A DNA stretch of 17,948 nucleotides, taken from the NCBI GenBank assembly GCA_002315655.1, contig DCHO01000027.1, positions 1 through 17,948 of the forward strand, read 5' to 3'. The notes under the pieces were generated by a model. The model searched no databases, was not told where the DNA came from, and was given only the letters and a program-made list of their open reading frames with translations. This stretch comes from Christensenella sp. UBA1750 (lineage in GTDB: Bacteria > Bacillota > Clostridia > Christensenellales > UBA1750). Both the position numbers and the translations under genes were made by a program. Positions 1 to 7,098 of the stretch are shown here, piece by piece. Every line of letters starts with the position of its first letter. The stretch's first letter is position 1.

Positions 1-95
1 AGTCCTTAGCCAACCTGCTCAATCCCCTGCAGCGCATCCAGAAGCTGCTCACAAAGCACCGCGCCGCCCAACTGGCCGAGGAAGCCGCGAAATAA
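1..95 (+). CDS. C-terminal end of an unidentified protein (partial)
   Basis: Only the last 30 codons are in the window, read from position 3 to a TAA at 93-95. The visible tail is rich in Leu, Ala, Gln, Lys and Glu with no Gly and a single Pro, so it probably ends in an amphipathic helix; the final residues are AEEAAK. No family can be named from so short a piece. It is taken as coding because the frame is open to the window edge and a hairpin that could terminate transcription follows 33 bases after the stop. Confidence 0.5.
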   Translation, partial: SLANLLNPLQRIQKLLTKHRAAQLAEEAAK

Positions 96-128
96 GCCCG
101 GAGTACAAAACAGAATAAGCGCACAAAC

Positions 129-172
129 AAAGGAAGTTGCTTTTCAGCCTTGAAACGCAGCTTCCTTTATGG
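129..172 (+). terminator. Probable intrinsic terminator after the first partial gene
   Basis: AAAGGAAGTTGC (129-140) pairs with GCAGCTTCCTTT (157-168) over 12 positions with one G-U pair. The 16-base loop contains a further TTTCA/TGAAA pairing. The following sequence is T/A rich (ending TTTATGG, then TATATTTTATTT) but lacks a clean run of Ts, so termination strength is uncertain. Confidence 0.55.
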
Positions 173-389
173 TATATTTTATTTGAGAAATAGTATTGAA
201 GGGGAGTGTCCGCTATCTTTTTCCGTTCGTATATAGAGACAGAGATCGGTGCGGTAGCGGCACTTGTACCGGATGGTTCTCCGGAAGCAGTTTTCGTCAG
301 AAGGAATTTCCAAAGCGGGAACATTTGGCTTCGTGATCCATGAGCTGCTTTGAAGCAGCAGAAGAAAACGATTCAAGGAGGAACTGGCA
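173..389. other. Intergenic leader before the double-glycine protein gene
   Basis: This stretch has no convincing gene. It holds a perfect hairpin GCTGCTT-TG-AAGCAGC (344-359) just before the ribosome binding site, which could affect translation of the next gene. A 45-codon frame opens at GTG 206 and ends with TGA at 341-343; it has AGGGGA directly against the GTG, too close for a normal ribosome binding site. A TATATA at 230-235 has no matching -35. No promoter can be assigned with confidence. Confidence 0.4.
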
Positions 390-722
390 ATGACAGAGGA
401 CAACAGGCTTCTTACGGATGAGCAACTGCGGGAAGTGGTCGGCGGGCTCACCCTGTCCGTGCAGGGCAGGATACCGACGCATGAGGATTTCGACTTTCAA
501 GTCGGGGAAACGTTCTATGTTCAATCGATGCATGGCACAGTGAGCTGCAAGGTGAAAAAACACGGCTATCACACAGACCCTTACGGGCTGAAGCATTACG
601 CCCTTCATTACTATCTGGAATGTGTTTATCCCGGCAACGGATGGTATTCCGTTGCTGACCTGAATGTGTCGATGATGGTCTTGATCGATACATCGGACTA
701 TCCGATCACAGAATTGCTTTGA
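390..722 (+). CDS. Double-glycine leader (bacteriocin-type) small protein
   Basis: A 110-residue protein of unknown function. Its first 19 residues match the leader of peptides exported by C39 peptidase-containing ABC transporters: LLTDEQLREVVGG, with Leu/acidic spacing and Gly18-Gly19 as the expected cleavage site. Cleavage would release a 91-residue cargo, much longer than most class II bacteriocins. The cargo is rich in aromatic and beta-branched residues, has only two cysteines (C53, C78) and no membrane segment, and looks beta-rich. The start is well supported by AAGGAGG at 376-382. No C39 transporter, immunity protein or modification enzyme is visible in the window, so it is an orphan here. 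Leader recognition is solid; role as bacteriocin, secreted effector or signalling protein is inference. Confidence 0.75.
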   Translation: MTEDNRLLTDEQLREVVGGLTLSVQGRIPTHEDFDFQVGETFYVQSMHGTVSCKVKKHGYHTDPYGLKHYALHYYLECVYPGNGWYSVADLNVSMMVLIDTSDYPITELL

Positions 723-1026
723 TAATGTAAGATTGATAAAACAAATTTGCCCTTGGCCTCCGTGCACCCTCAATATGTATTCAAGCAAAACCCTGAAAGG
801 GTATTTGCTGAAAGAACGGTGAGGGGAATAGGAAGGACAAGGGCTTTTGCGGTCTCTCCAAACGGCAGGGTGCATGAAAGAGAGGCAGTATATCGGAGAA
901 ACACCGTCAGTGGGAGTACGCTTCCGTCCGGCGTTATTTTTTTGTGTCTTTGTGGAAGCCGGCTCCTGTTTGTGATATGATATACTTGATGGAAAATAGG
1001 ATTTTTCCGATAAAGGACGGTTTATT
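723..1026. other. 304-base gap before the phosphatase operon
   Basis: No supported gene. A + strand frame at 747-980 lacks an ATG or ribosome binding site and its translation is rich in Arg, Val and Ser, unlike its neighbours. The opposite strand is also open for a long way. Such doubly open stretches may be a dispersed repeat or decayed DNA. AACACCG (900-906) can pair with CGGCGTT (929-935) with one mismatch before a run of seven Ts, a weak terminator candidate. The promoter of the HAD gene lies at the right end. Confidence 0.4.
973..986 (+). promoter_or_regulatory. Extended -10 promoter for the HAD operon
   Basis: TGATATACT (978-986) is an extended -10 (TG-N-TATACT), and a second overlapping one, TGATATGAT, sits at 973-981. 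No good -35 is visible, as is typical for extended -10 promoters. Transcription would start near 993. The leader then has AAAGGACGG as the ribosome binding site before the ATG at 1027, and GGAAAAT...ATTTTTCC (991-1008) could fold. Confidence 0.45.
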
Positions 1027-1836
1027 ATGGATATCAGACTCATCGCCCTGGATCTGGACGGCACGCTGCTCAACAACAAAAAGGAGATTTCCCAGCGCAA
1101 CCTAAAAGCCCTGCGGGATTGCATTGACCGCGGCATTTTCGTTGCCATCGCCAGCGGCAGGCGCCTGTCCGATGTGACGCGCATTTCGGACACCATTGCG
1201 CCCGATCTGCCCTTCATCTGCGCCAACGGTGCGGCGGCGTACCTCTCCAAACCCTTTGAGTGCGTCTACTGCGAGACCATAGAGCAGAAGGATCTGCGCA
1301 AGGTCGTGGACGTGTTTGAAAAGGAAAAAATCTATTATCAGGTCTATGTGGACGACGGAAGCGTCATGGTCTCCCGCTTTAAGGAAATTTTCTCCTACGC
1401 CAATTATGAGAACATGGTGATGAACAACGGTGACGAGATGGTGAAATACGTCGGCGACGGCGCGCTCAAAATCATCTGCATCGACGATGACGAAAAGCGG
1501 ATTGAGAAAATGCGGAAGGTCGTGTCCGACCTTCATGTGGGCGAGATCAATTCCTCCTGGAAGAACAACATCGAGGTCATGGCAAAGGGCGTGTCCAAAG
1601 GTTCCGCGCTGACCGCTTTGGCGGAGCGGCTGGGACTTGCCCCCGAACAGTGCATGGCCTTTGGCGACAACGAGAACGACATCGGAATGCTCAAAGCCGC
1701 CGGGCTTTCCGTCTGCATGGCAAACGGCACCTACGCCGCCAAGGCCGCCGCGAATTATATTACCTTAACCAACGAAGAAGACGGCGTGGCATACGCCATT
1801 GATAAATATATTCTAAATCCCGAGGCGAACGACTAA
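1027..1836 (+). CDS. Cof-type HAD-IIB family phosphatase
   Basis: A 269-residue cytoplasmic haloacid-dehalogenase phosphatase of the Cof/YidA type, which typically hydrolyses sugar phosphates, nucleotides or related metabolites. All four HAD motifs are present: the nucleophile motif DLDGT (D9, D11), SGR (43-45), a lysine in the KGVSKG segment (K188/K191), and the Mg-binding GDNEND (213-218). The IIB cap lies between motifs II and III. Length is normal for the family. The ATG follows AAAGGACGG and an extended -10 promoter. It is the first gene of a tightly packed run; its TAA touches the ATG of the next gene. Substrate cannot be deduced. Family assignment is very sure. Confidence 0.93.
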   Translation: MDIRLIALDLDGTLLNNKKEISQRNLKALRDCIDRGIFVAIASGRRLSDVTRISDTIAPDLPFICANGAAAYLSKPFECVYCETIEQKDLRKVVDVFEKEKIYYQVYVDDGSVMVSRFKEIFSYANYENMVMNNGDEMVKYVGDGALKIICIDDDEKRIEKMRKVVSDLHVGEINSSWKNNIEVMAKGVSKGSALTALAERLGLAPEQCMAFGDNENDIGMLKAAGLSVCMANGTYAAKAAANYITLTNEEDGVAYAIDKYILNPEAND

Positions 1837-2943
1837 ATGACCGAGGTTTATCTTTCCCGCTGCAATACCTACGATGTAAACGAGATTCTGCCCCTTCTGC
1901 AAAACGCCATGACCGGGCTCAACGCTTATAACAAGCTCACCCCCGGCGCAAAGGTTCTGGTGAAGCCCAACCTGCTCATGCGCCGCGACCCGGACAAGGC
2001 CACCACCACCCACCCCGCTGTGGTGGAAGCGCTGTGCCTGCTCCTCAAAGAGCGCGGGTGCGTCGTCACCATCGCGGACACCCCCGGTGGGCTGCTCAAC
2101 GAGAGCATCCTGCGCAATCTCTACAGGGAGACAGGCATGGAGGGCGTAGCCGAGCGCACGGGTGCCAAATTGGACACCACAGGCGAGCAGGTCACGGTGG
2201 AGGTCAAAAACGCAGTGAAGTCCCACATCCTCACGGTGCTCAAAAGCGCCGCCGAGGCCGACTGCATCATTTCCGTGGGCAAGCTCAAAACCCACGGCCT
2301 CACCGCCTACACCGGCGCGGTCAAAAACCTCTTCGGCCTCATCCCCGGGCTTCTCAAGGTGGACTACCACGCCAGATATTCCGACGTGAACAGCTTTTCC
2401 GAAGCCCTGATGGACATTGCGAATTGGGCACAGCCGACTCTGTCCATTGTGGACGGGATCGTCGCCATGGAGGGTGCAGGCCCCTCCGGCGGTTCGCCCC
2501 GCAAGGTGGGTGCGCTGCTTGTTTCCGACAATCCGCACGCGCTGGACGTGGTGGGTGCATCCCTCATCAACCTTTCGACAGACGAGGTTCCCACGCTTGT
2601 CGCCGCGCAGAAATTCGGGCTTCTGCCCGTGCCCGAGGTCATCGGCGAATCGGTGGATTCCCTTGCCGTTCCTGATTTTGTGCACGCCCCCTCCGATGGC
2701 ATCAGGGTGCTGACCAATCCTATGTTCTCCGCGCTGGTGCGCTCCCATCCCAAGGTCAACGCAAAGCAGTGCGTGGGCTGCGGCGTGTGCGCCCGCTCCT
2801 GCCCGGGCAAGGCCATCACCATCATCAATCGCATTCCCCATTTTAAGCTGCACGACTGCATCCGCTGTTACTGCTGTCAGGAGCTCTGCCCCAACACCGC
2901 CATTTCCGTAAAGCAGCCCTTCTTTATGAAGCTGCTTCATTAA
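1837..2943 (+). CDS. DUF362 domain protein with C-terminal 2[4Fe-4S] ferredoxin domain
   Basis: A 368-residue protein. Residues about 1-290 match the DUF362 family (KVLVKPNLL near 39-47, the THP at 58-60, KLKTHGLTAYTGAVKN at 149-164, DGIVAMEGAGP at 206-216). The C-terminus has two Cx2Cx2Cx3CP clusters, C312/C315/C318/C322 and C341/C344/C347/C351, binding two [4Fe-4S] clusters. No export signal is seen, so it is probably a cytoplasmic iron-sulphur protein; the family's biochemical role is not settled and electron transfer is inferred from the clusters. The start directly follows the previous stop (TAAATG) with only a weak GAGG upstream, suggesting translational coupling. C346, next to C347, is an extra cysteine inside the second cluster. 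Confidence 0.9.
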   Translation: MTEVYLSRCNTYDVNEILPLLQNAMTGLNAYNKLTPGAKVLVKPNLLMRRDPDKATTTHPAVVEALCLLLKERGCVVTIADTPGGLLNESILRNLYRETGMEGVAERTGAKLDTTGEQVTVEVKNAVKSHILTVLKSAAEADCIISVGKLKTHGLTAYTGAVKNLFGLIPGLLKVDYHARYSDVNSFSEALMDIANWAQPTLSIVDGIVAMEGAGPSGGSPRKVGALLVSDNPHALDVVGASLINLSTDEVPTLVAAQKFGLLPVPEVIGESVDSLAVPDFVHAPSDGIRVLTNPMFSALVRSHPKVNAKQCVGCGVCARSCPGKAITIINRIPHFKLHDCIRCYCCQELCPNTAISVKQPFFMKLLH

Positions 2944-2958
2944 GAAAGGAGAAAACCC

Positions 2959-3504
2959 ATGCACATCGAAACGCCCCGCCTCATCATCCGCGATCTGGAA
3001 CAGAAGGATAAAGAGCAGATTTTCAAGATCGTCTGGCAGAAAAACGTCGTGCGCTTCATGCACGACTGGTCGGAAAACATTCCCGATGCCGAAAGTCTTA
3101 CCGGCTATGTGGACTGGCACCAGAGCCAGAAGGATTCCACCGACCTTTACGAATCCAAGCGCTACGCCATCACGATAAAGGGCAAAGATCGCTTGATCGG
3201 CTGCGTGGGCTTTGGCTTTGAGGACACCGTAAATGAGGTCGAAATGGCGTATTTCATGGACGAGGATTTTCAGGGACGCGGCTATGCCACCGAGGCGCTT
3301 TGTGCCCTGTTTGACTGGTGCATGAGCGTCTCCTCCCTTCCCTACCTCATCCTCACCATTGACGCCGCCAACACTGCCTCCCAAAGAGTTGCCGAAAAGG
3401 CGGGCTTTGAGTGCTTTGAGGAACGCCGTCCCATCTCCCATCAGCAACCCAATATGGTTTCTCCGACCTATTTTTATTATAGAAAATACCGCAAAAACGA
3501 CTGA
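2959..3504 (+). CDS. GNAT family N-acetyltransferase, RimJ/RimL-like
   Basis: A 181-residue acetyltransferase of the acetyltransf_3 type, which moves an acetyl group from acetyl-CoA to an amine. It begins with the characteristic ETPRLIIRDLE, has the acetyl-CoA pyrophosphate-binding loop QGRGYATEA (105-113), and the ANTASQRVAEKAGF element (137-150) typical of RimJ/RimL relatives. A good ribosome binding site (AAAGGAG) lies before the ATG, 15 bases after the upstream gene. Members acetylate ribosomal protein N-termini, amino acids, antibiotics or small amines, so the substrate is open. Family call is sure. Confidence 0.9.
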   Translation: MHIETPRLIIRDLEQKDKEQIFKIVWQKNVVRFMHDWSENIPDAESLTGYVDWHQSQKDSTDLYESKRYAITIKGKDRLIGCVGFGFEDTVNEVEMAYFMDEDFQGRGYATEALCALFDWCMSVSSLPYLILTIDAANTASQRVAEKAGFECFEERRPISHQQPNMVSPTYFYYRKYRKND

Positions 3505-3521
3505 TAACAGGAGGTAATTTT

Positions 3522-4178
3522 ATGTTCTGCAAACAATGCGGTTCCGTTGTGCCCGAAGACGCTCTCTTCTGCACCAACTGCGGCGCAAAGCTCGAAAAGG
3601 AAGAACACAAGGCCGAGGAAAGTGCCTGCGAAACTCCCATCATTGACATGACGCAGGACGGCGCTTCCGTGGAAGAAGAACCCGTCAGCGAATCCTACGA
3701 AGACAGCGAAGCCTACGAAGCTCCCGCCTTTGAAGAAGCCCCCGAAAATACCGGCGCACAGTCCGGCGCTTATGAGGCTCCGAATCAGGATTACACAAAT
3801 CCCCAGTATTCCGCGCCCCAGCCCCAGCAGCCCATTCCGAACGGCGAAGCCCCGCAGGATTATCTGGTGGTCAACATCATCTTAACCGCCGTGTCCGTGC
3901 TTTCCTGCTGCTCCTGCTGCTCGATGATCTCGCTGATCACCGGCATCATCGGCATCGTCTATTCCGCCCAGGTGAAAAAGGCCGTGGAAACGGGCAATTT
4001 CCAGCTGGCGCAGGAAAAGAGCAAGGTCGCAAAGATCATGTGGATCGTCTCCGTCATCGTGCTGGCGGTGTCCCTGCTCACCTCCATCATCGCCGTGGCC
4101 ACCGGCGCGTATGCTTCCGTGATGAGCGGTCTGGGCACCTTTGACGGCATCGGCGACATCTCCAAGTATCTGCCGTAA
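3522..4178 (+). CDS. Zinc-ribbon CD225/dispanin family membrane protein
   Basis: A 218-residue protein with three parts. Residues 1-25 form a zinc ribbon (C3xxC6, C17xxC20; MFCKQCG and FCTNCGAKL). Residues 26-112 are an acidic Pro/Glu/Ala/Tyr/Gln-rich linker, probably disordered. Residues 113-200 resemble the CD225/dispanin fold: a first membrane segment (about 117-149) with a CCSCC cluster, the IIGIVYSAQVKKAVETGNF loop, SKVAK, then a second membrane segment (173-196). The family includes the vertebrate IFITM proteins; bacterial members are poorly characterised. RBS CAGGAGG precedes the ATG. The next gene starts two bases after its stop, so the two are very likely translationally coupled. Confidence 0.85.
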   Translation: MFCKQCGSVVPEDALFCTNCGAKLEKEEHKAEESACETPIIDMTQDGASVEEEPVSESYEDSEAYEAPAFEEAPENTGAQSGAYEAPNQDYTNPQYSAPQPQQPIPNGEAPQDYLVVNIILTAVSVLSCCSCCSMISLITGIIGIVYSAQVKKAVETGNFQLAQEKSKVAKIMWIVSVIVLAVSLLTSIIAVATGAYASVMSGLGTFDGIGDISKYLP

Positions 4179-4179
4179 C

Positions 4180-4584
4180 GTGAAGGACGAATCTTACCGC
4201 TTCCGCCTGTGGAAAACGCTGCTGTGCTGGCTGCTTGTGCTTGTTGGCGTGGGCTTGTGCGTCTATGTCTTTTTCCACGACCCGAAGGACATGAAGGTCA
4301 CAGTCTGTATGTTCAAGCGCATGACGGGGCTGGACTGTCCCGGCTGCGGCATGACGCGGGCGGCTTATGCCCTTGAGCACGGGCGCATCCTGGAAGCAAT
4401 TCGCTATAACCTCTTTATTCTCGTTCTCCCCTTTTTCGGATATTTTCTCCTCGCCGAGCTGTCGCCTCATCTGTTTTTCGGCCACCGGCTTCCGCGGCTG
4501 AATGTTCCGCTCTGGGTTCTGTATGTCTTAGGTGCGCTGCTGCTCCTCTATAGTGTCGGGCGCAACGTGATCAAATTCCTGTAA
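4180..4584 (+). CDS. DUF2752 domain membrane protein
   Basis: A 134-residue small membrane protein with the DUF2752 signature: CMFKRMTGLDCPGCGMTRA (43-61) followed by ALEHGRILEAIRYN (64-77). Predicted membrane segments lie at about 12-32, 78-93 and 110-128. The start is taken as GTG at 4180, one base after the upstream TAA; a TTG further upstream at 4141 would overlap the coding end of the CD225 gene for no reason. No ribosome binding site of its own is seen, fitting coupling to the upstream gene. The conserved CPxCGMTR motif suggests metal binding or a redox role, but the function of the family is unknown. Confidence 0.85.
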   Translation: MKDESYRFRLWKTLLCWLLVLVGVGLCVYVFFHDPKDMKVTVCMFKRMTGLDCPGCGMTRAAYALEHGRILEAIRYNLFILVLPFFGYFLLAELSPHLFFGHRLPRLNVPLWVLYVLGALLLLYSVGRNVIKFL

Positions 4585-4599
4585 AAAGAAGGTTCATTT

Positions 4600-5082
4600 A
4601 TGCACATTGTTCTTGTGGAGCCGGAAATTCCGCAGAACACGGGCAACATCGCCCGTACCTGCGCCGCGACCCGCTCCACGCTGCATCTGGTTCACCCCTT
4701 GGGCTTTTCCATCGACGAAAGGCAGGTCAAGCGTGCCGGGCTGGATTACTGGCACTTGGTCACCATTGAGGAGCACCCCTCCTTTGACCAGCTCCGAGAG
4801 GAATATCCCGACGCCGAGTTTTTCTATGCCAGCACCAAGGCGCCGAAAAATCACACCGAGGCGCACTATCCCGAAAACGCCTTCCTGGTCTTCGGCAAGG
4901 AGACAAAGGGGCTGCCCGAGGAGCTGCTGCACGACAACTACGACCGCTGCTTCCGCATCCCCATGGTGGAGGGCGCACGCTCGTTAAACCTCGCCAACTC
5001 CGTGGCCGTCGTCCTCTACGAAGCCCTCCGGCAGAACGATTTCAAGGGCTTGCAGCAGGAAGGGCATCTGACGAAATACTAA
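4600..5082 (+). CDS. trmL: tRNA (cytidine(34)-2'-O)-methyltransferase TrmL (SPOUT family)
   Basis: A 160-residue SPOUT-class RNA methyltransferase that uses S-adenosylmethionine to methylate the 2'-O of the wobble base C34/cmnm5U34 in tRNA-Leu isoacceptors. Diagnostic sequences are PEIPQNTGNIARTCAAT (8-24), FGKETKGLP (98-106) and the knot segment IPMVEGARSLNLANSVAVV (120-138). The length matches YibK/TrmL enzymes. The ATG follows AAAGAAGG 15 bases after the DUF2752 gene. Its housekeeping role has no obvious link with the neighbouring membrane genes; it seems to share their transcript. Confidence 0.93.
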   Translation: MHIVLVEPEIPQNTGNIARTCAATRSTLHLVHPLGFSIDERQVKRAGLDYWHLVTIEEHPSFDQLREEYPDAEFFYASTKAPKNHTEAHYPENAFLVFGKETKGLPEELLHDNYDRCFRIPMVEGARSLNLANSVAVVLYEALRQNDFKGLQQEGHLTKY

Positions 5083-5119
5083 AACCATTGATTCTGACAA
5101 AAAGAAAGGGTACCACACT

Positions 5120-6739
5120 ATGACCTGGCAGGACTTTGTAACCATGGCGGGCGGTCTCGGCCTCTTCATGTTCGGCATGAAGATGATGGGCGACGAGCTG
5201 GAACGCGCCGCCGGCAATTCTCTCCGTCACTTCCTGGAGATTCTGACCCGCAACCGCTTCTTGGGCATGGTCGTGGGCATCGTGTTTACCATCCTTGTGC
5301 AGTCCTCCTCCGCCTCCACCGTCATGGTGGTGGGCTTCGTCAACGCGGGGCTCATGGACCTGTTCCAGGCCGCCGGGGTCATCACGGGCGCGAACATCGG
5401 CGCGACCATCACCGCACAGCTCATCGCCTTCAAGCTGACCGATGTTGCGCCGGGGCTCATCTTCATCGGCGTGCTGTTCATCGTCTTCGGAAAAAAGGCG
5501 TTCCTGAGGCAGTTGGGCGGCATCATTGCGGGCTTCGGCATCCTGTTCTTGGGCATGGATTTAATGTCCTCGCCCGTATCCAAGCTCAAAGAAATGCCGG
5601 AAGTCACTGAGCTCTTTACGACCTTCGGCAAAAAACCGCTGCTGGGCATCATTGTCGGCGTGGTCATCACGGCCATCATCCAGTCCTCCGGCGCGTCCAT
5701 CGGTATTCTGCAGCTGCTGGCCGAGCAGGGCTTGATCACGCTGGAATCCTCCATCTTCATTGTGCTTGGCGCGAAGATCGGCACCTGCGCCACCGCCATG
5801 CTGTCCTCCATCGGCACCGGCAAAAACGCCAGAAGAACCGCGCTGTTGCACCTGCTGTTCAATGTGGTCAACACCACGGTTTGTTATTTCATCTTCCGTC
5901 TGCTGCCCGCAACGGAGTGGATTTCGGCACTCTCGCCCAACAGCCCCATGCGGCAGATCGCAAACGCCCATGTGATCACCTCGCTCATCGGCGCGGCACT
6001 GTTCTTCCCCTTCATCAATCAGTTCGTGGGTCTGGTCAATCTCATCATCCCCGGGCAGGACGAATCCGCCACCGAGATGCAGCTGCAATACCTCAATGAG
6101 CCCATCTTAAAGACCCCGCCGGCAGCCGTCGCCGCCGCCATCAAGGAGTTAAAGCGTATGCTGCGCATCTCGCGGGACAACCTCGAAATGGCCATGTATC
6201 GCCTGATCTCCGGGCGTGTCACCGAGGACGAAAGCACCGTGATCGAAAACCGCGAGGAACAGATCAACTTCCTGCAGCACGAGATCACAAGGTATCTGGT
6301 GCTCATCAACCAGACCGAGCTTTCCGAGCACGAAGCCACGCTGGTCGGTGCGCTGTTCCATGCCGTCAATGACGTGGAGCGCATCGGCGACCACTCCGAG
6401 AACCTGCTGGAATACGCGCAGGTCAGAACCGGCGAAAAGGTGCCCATCTCCGATGCCGCCCTTGCGGAATTGCAGGAGATGTTTGACGGTGTGCAGGAGC
6501 TGCTCGACATGACCGAGACCGCCTTTGACCACCGCGACGACACCCGTTCCGCCAAGGCCTACGCCATTGAGCAGCGCGTGGACGATCTGGCCGATGTTCT
6601 GCAGGAGCGCCACATCGAGCGTCTCAATCAGGGGCTTTGCACGCCCCGCTCCGGCGCACTGTTCTCCGACACCATCACCAATCTGGAACGTGTCGCCGAC
6701 CACGCCATCAATATCATCAATGCCTCAGTCAAGGATTGA
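5120..6739 (+). CDS. Na/Pi cotransporter family protein with PhoU-like domain
   Basis: A 539-residue membrane transporter for sodium-coupled phosphate uptake or export (NptA/YjbB-like). Two inverted Na/Pi repeats carry the expected motifs: VQSSSASTV (60-68) with TGANIGAT (89-96), and IQSSGASIG (187-195) with LGAKIGTC (216-223). About eight membrane segments fill residues 5-310. Residues 335-539 are a helical PhoU-like domain with two signature copies, NDVERIGDH (417-425) and NLERVADHAINI (521-532). Length and architecture are normal for Firmicutes members. The ATG follows AAAGAAAGGG, 37 bases after trmL, and the gene probably ends the operon. No Pho box was identified. Confidence 0.92.
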   Translation: MTWQDFVTMAGGLGLFMFGMKMMGDELERAAGNSLRHFLEILTRNRFLGMVVGIVFTILVQSSSASTVMVVGFVNAGLMDLFQAAGVITGANIGATITAQLIAFKLTDVAPGLIFIGVLFIVFGKKAFLRQLGGIIAGFGILFLGMDLMSSPVSKLKEMPEVTELFTTFGKKPLLGIIVGVVITAIIQSSGASIGILQLLAEQGLITLESSIFIVLGAKIGTCATAMLSSIGTGKNARRTALLHLLFNVVNTTVCYFIFRLLPATEWISALSPNSPMRQIANAHVITSLIGAALFFPFINQFVGLVNLIIPGQDESATEMQLQYLNEPILKTPPAAVAAAIKELKRMLRISRDNLEMAMYRLISGRVTEDESTVIENREEQINFLQHEITRYLVLINQTELSEHEATLVGALFHAVNDVERIGDHSENLLEYAQVRTGEKVPISDAALAELQEMFDGVQELLDMTETAFDHRDDTRSAKAYAIEQRVDDLADVLQERHIERLNQGLCTPRSGALFSDTITNLERVADHAINIINASVKD

Positions 6740-7063
6740 TTCCGCACCGAAACTCCCCTTCGGGAGAGTTCCGGTGTTCCGGGCGATTTCTTCATCGTGT
6801 AACACCCCACCGGGGTGTTCCCCTCGAAAAATCCCCCTCCAGTCGCTACGCTCCCTCCATAATTGAGGGGGCGCTGGCGCTCCCCCTCAAACACCTCCTG
6901 CCAAGCCGCGCACGCCTTCGGCTTGCGCGGGGGCGCGACAGGAAGTGCAGTTGTAAAACCAATATGGTAAGTCGCGCCAAACGTTTCTTTAGAAGCGGCC
7001 CAACAGGAACGCCGCCTGCGGGCGGGTTATTTCAAGGGGTTCTCTTACGATTATATAAAACCA
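6740..7063. repeat. Palindrome-rich intergenic region (REP-like)
   Basis: No gene is supported here. The gap contains a chain of hairpins: ACCGAAACTC/GAGTTCCGGT (6746-6775, one mismatch), AACACCCC/GGGGTGTT (6801-6819, perfect), TTGAGGGGG/CCCCCTCAA with an inner CGC/GCG (near 6863-6890), CCGCGCA/TGCGCGG with inner GCC/GGC (6906-6930), and CCGCC/GGCGG (7012-7025). Together with the Pro/Gly/Arg-rich translations in several frames, this looks like dispersed repetitive intergenic DNA rather than coding sequence. Copy number elsewhere in the genome cannot be seen from one window. Confidence 0.5.
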
Positions 7064-7098
7064 AGGACTGCCTCGCTTTGAGACAGTCCTGATTTTTT
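7064..7098 (+). terminator. Intrinsic terminator after the Na/Pi cotransporter gene
   Basis: AGGACTGCCTC (7064-7074) pairs with GAGACAGTCCT (7080-7090) with one mismatch, followed by GATTTTTTT on the + strand. It lies between convergent genes and overlaps the end of the - strand CAP gene's stop region, so it may serve both. The T run is on the + strand side; the - strand side has only a weak T-rich stretch. Confidence 0.75.

Noticed and set aside
297..1250. A 317-codon open frame on the - strand
   Set aside because: It overlaps the double-glycine gene and the HAD gene antisense, has no ribosome binding site and no recognisable domain. The open gap part is noted instead as a possible repeat.
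1813..3447. A 544-codon open frame on the - strand
   Set aside because: It runs antisense to the HAD end, DUF362 and GNAT genes, whose motifs are clear. High third-position GC leaves the antisense frame free of stops; its product is His/Gly/Val rich and matches nothing known to me.
4141..4179. TTG start of the DUF2752 gene
   Set aside because: It lies inside the CD225 coding sequence; the GTG at 4180 right after its stop fits translational coupling and the usual family length.
6637..7092. A 151-codon + strand frame spanning the Na/Pi cotransporter end and the palindromic gap
   Set aside because: It overlaps the real cotransporter gene in another frame and then reads through hairpins; Arg/Pro-rich product with no domain.
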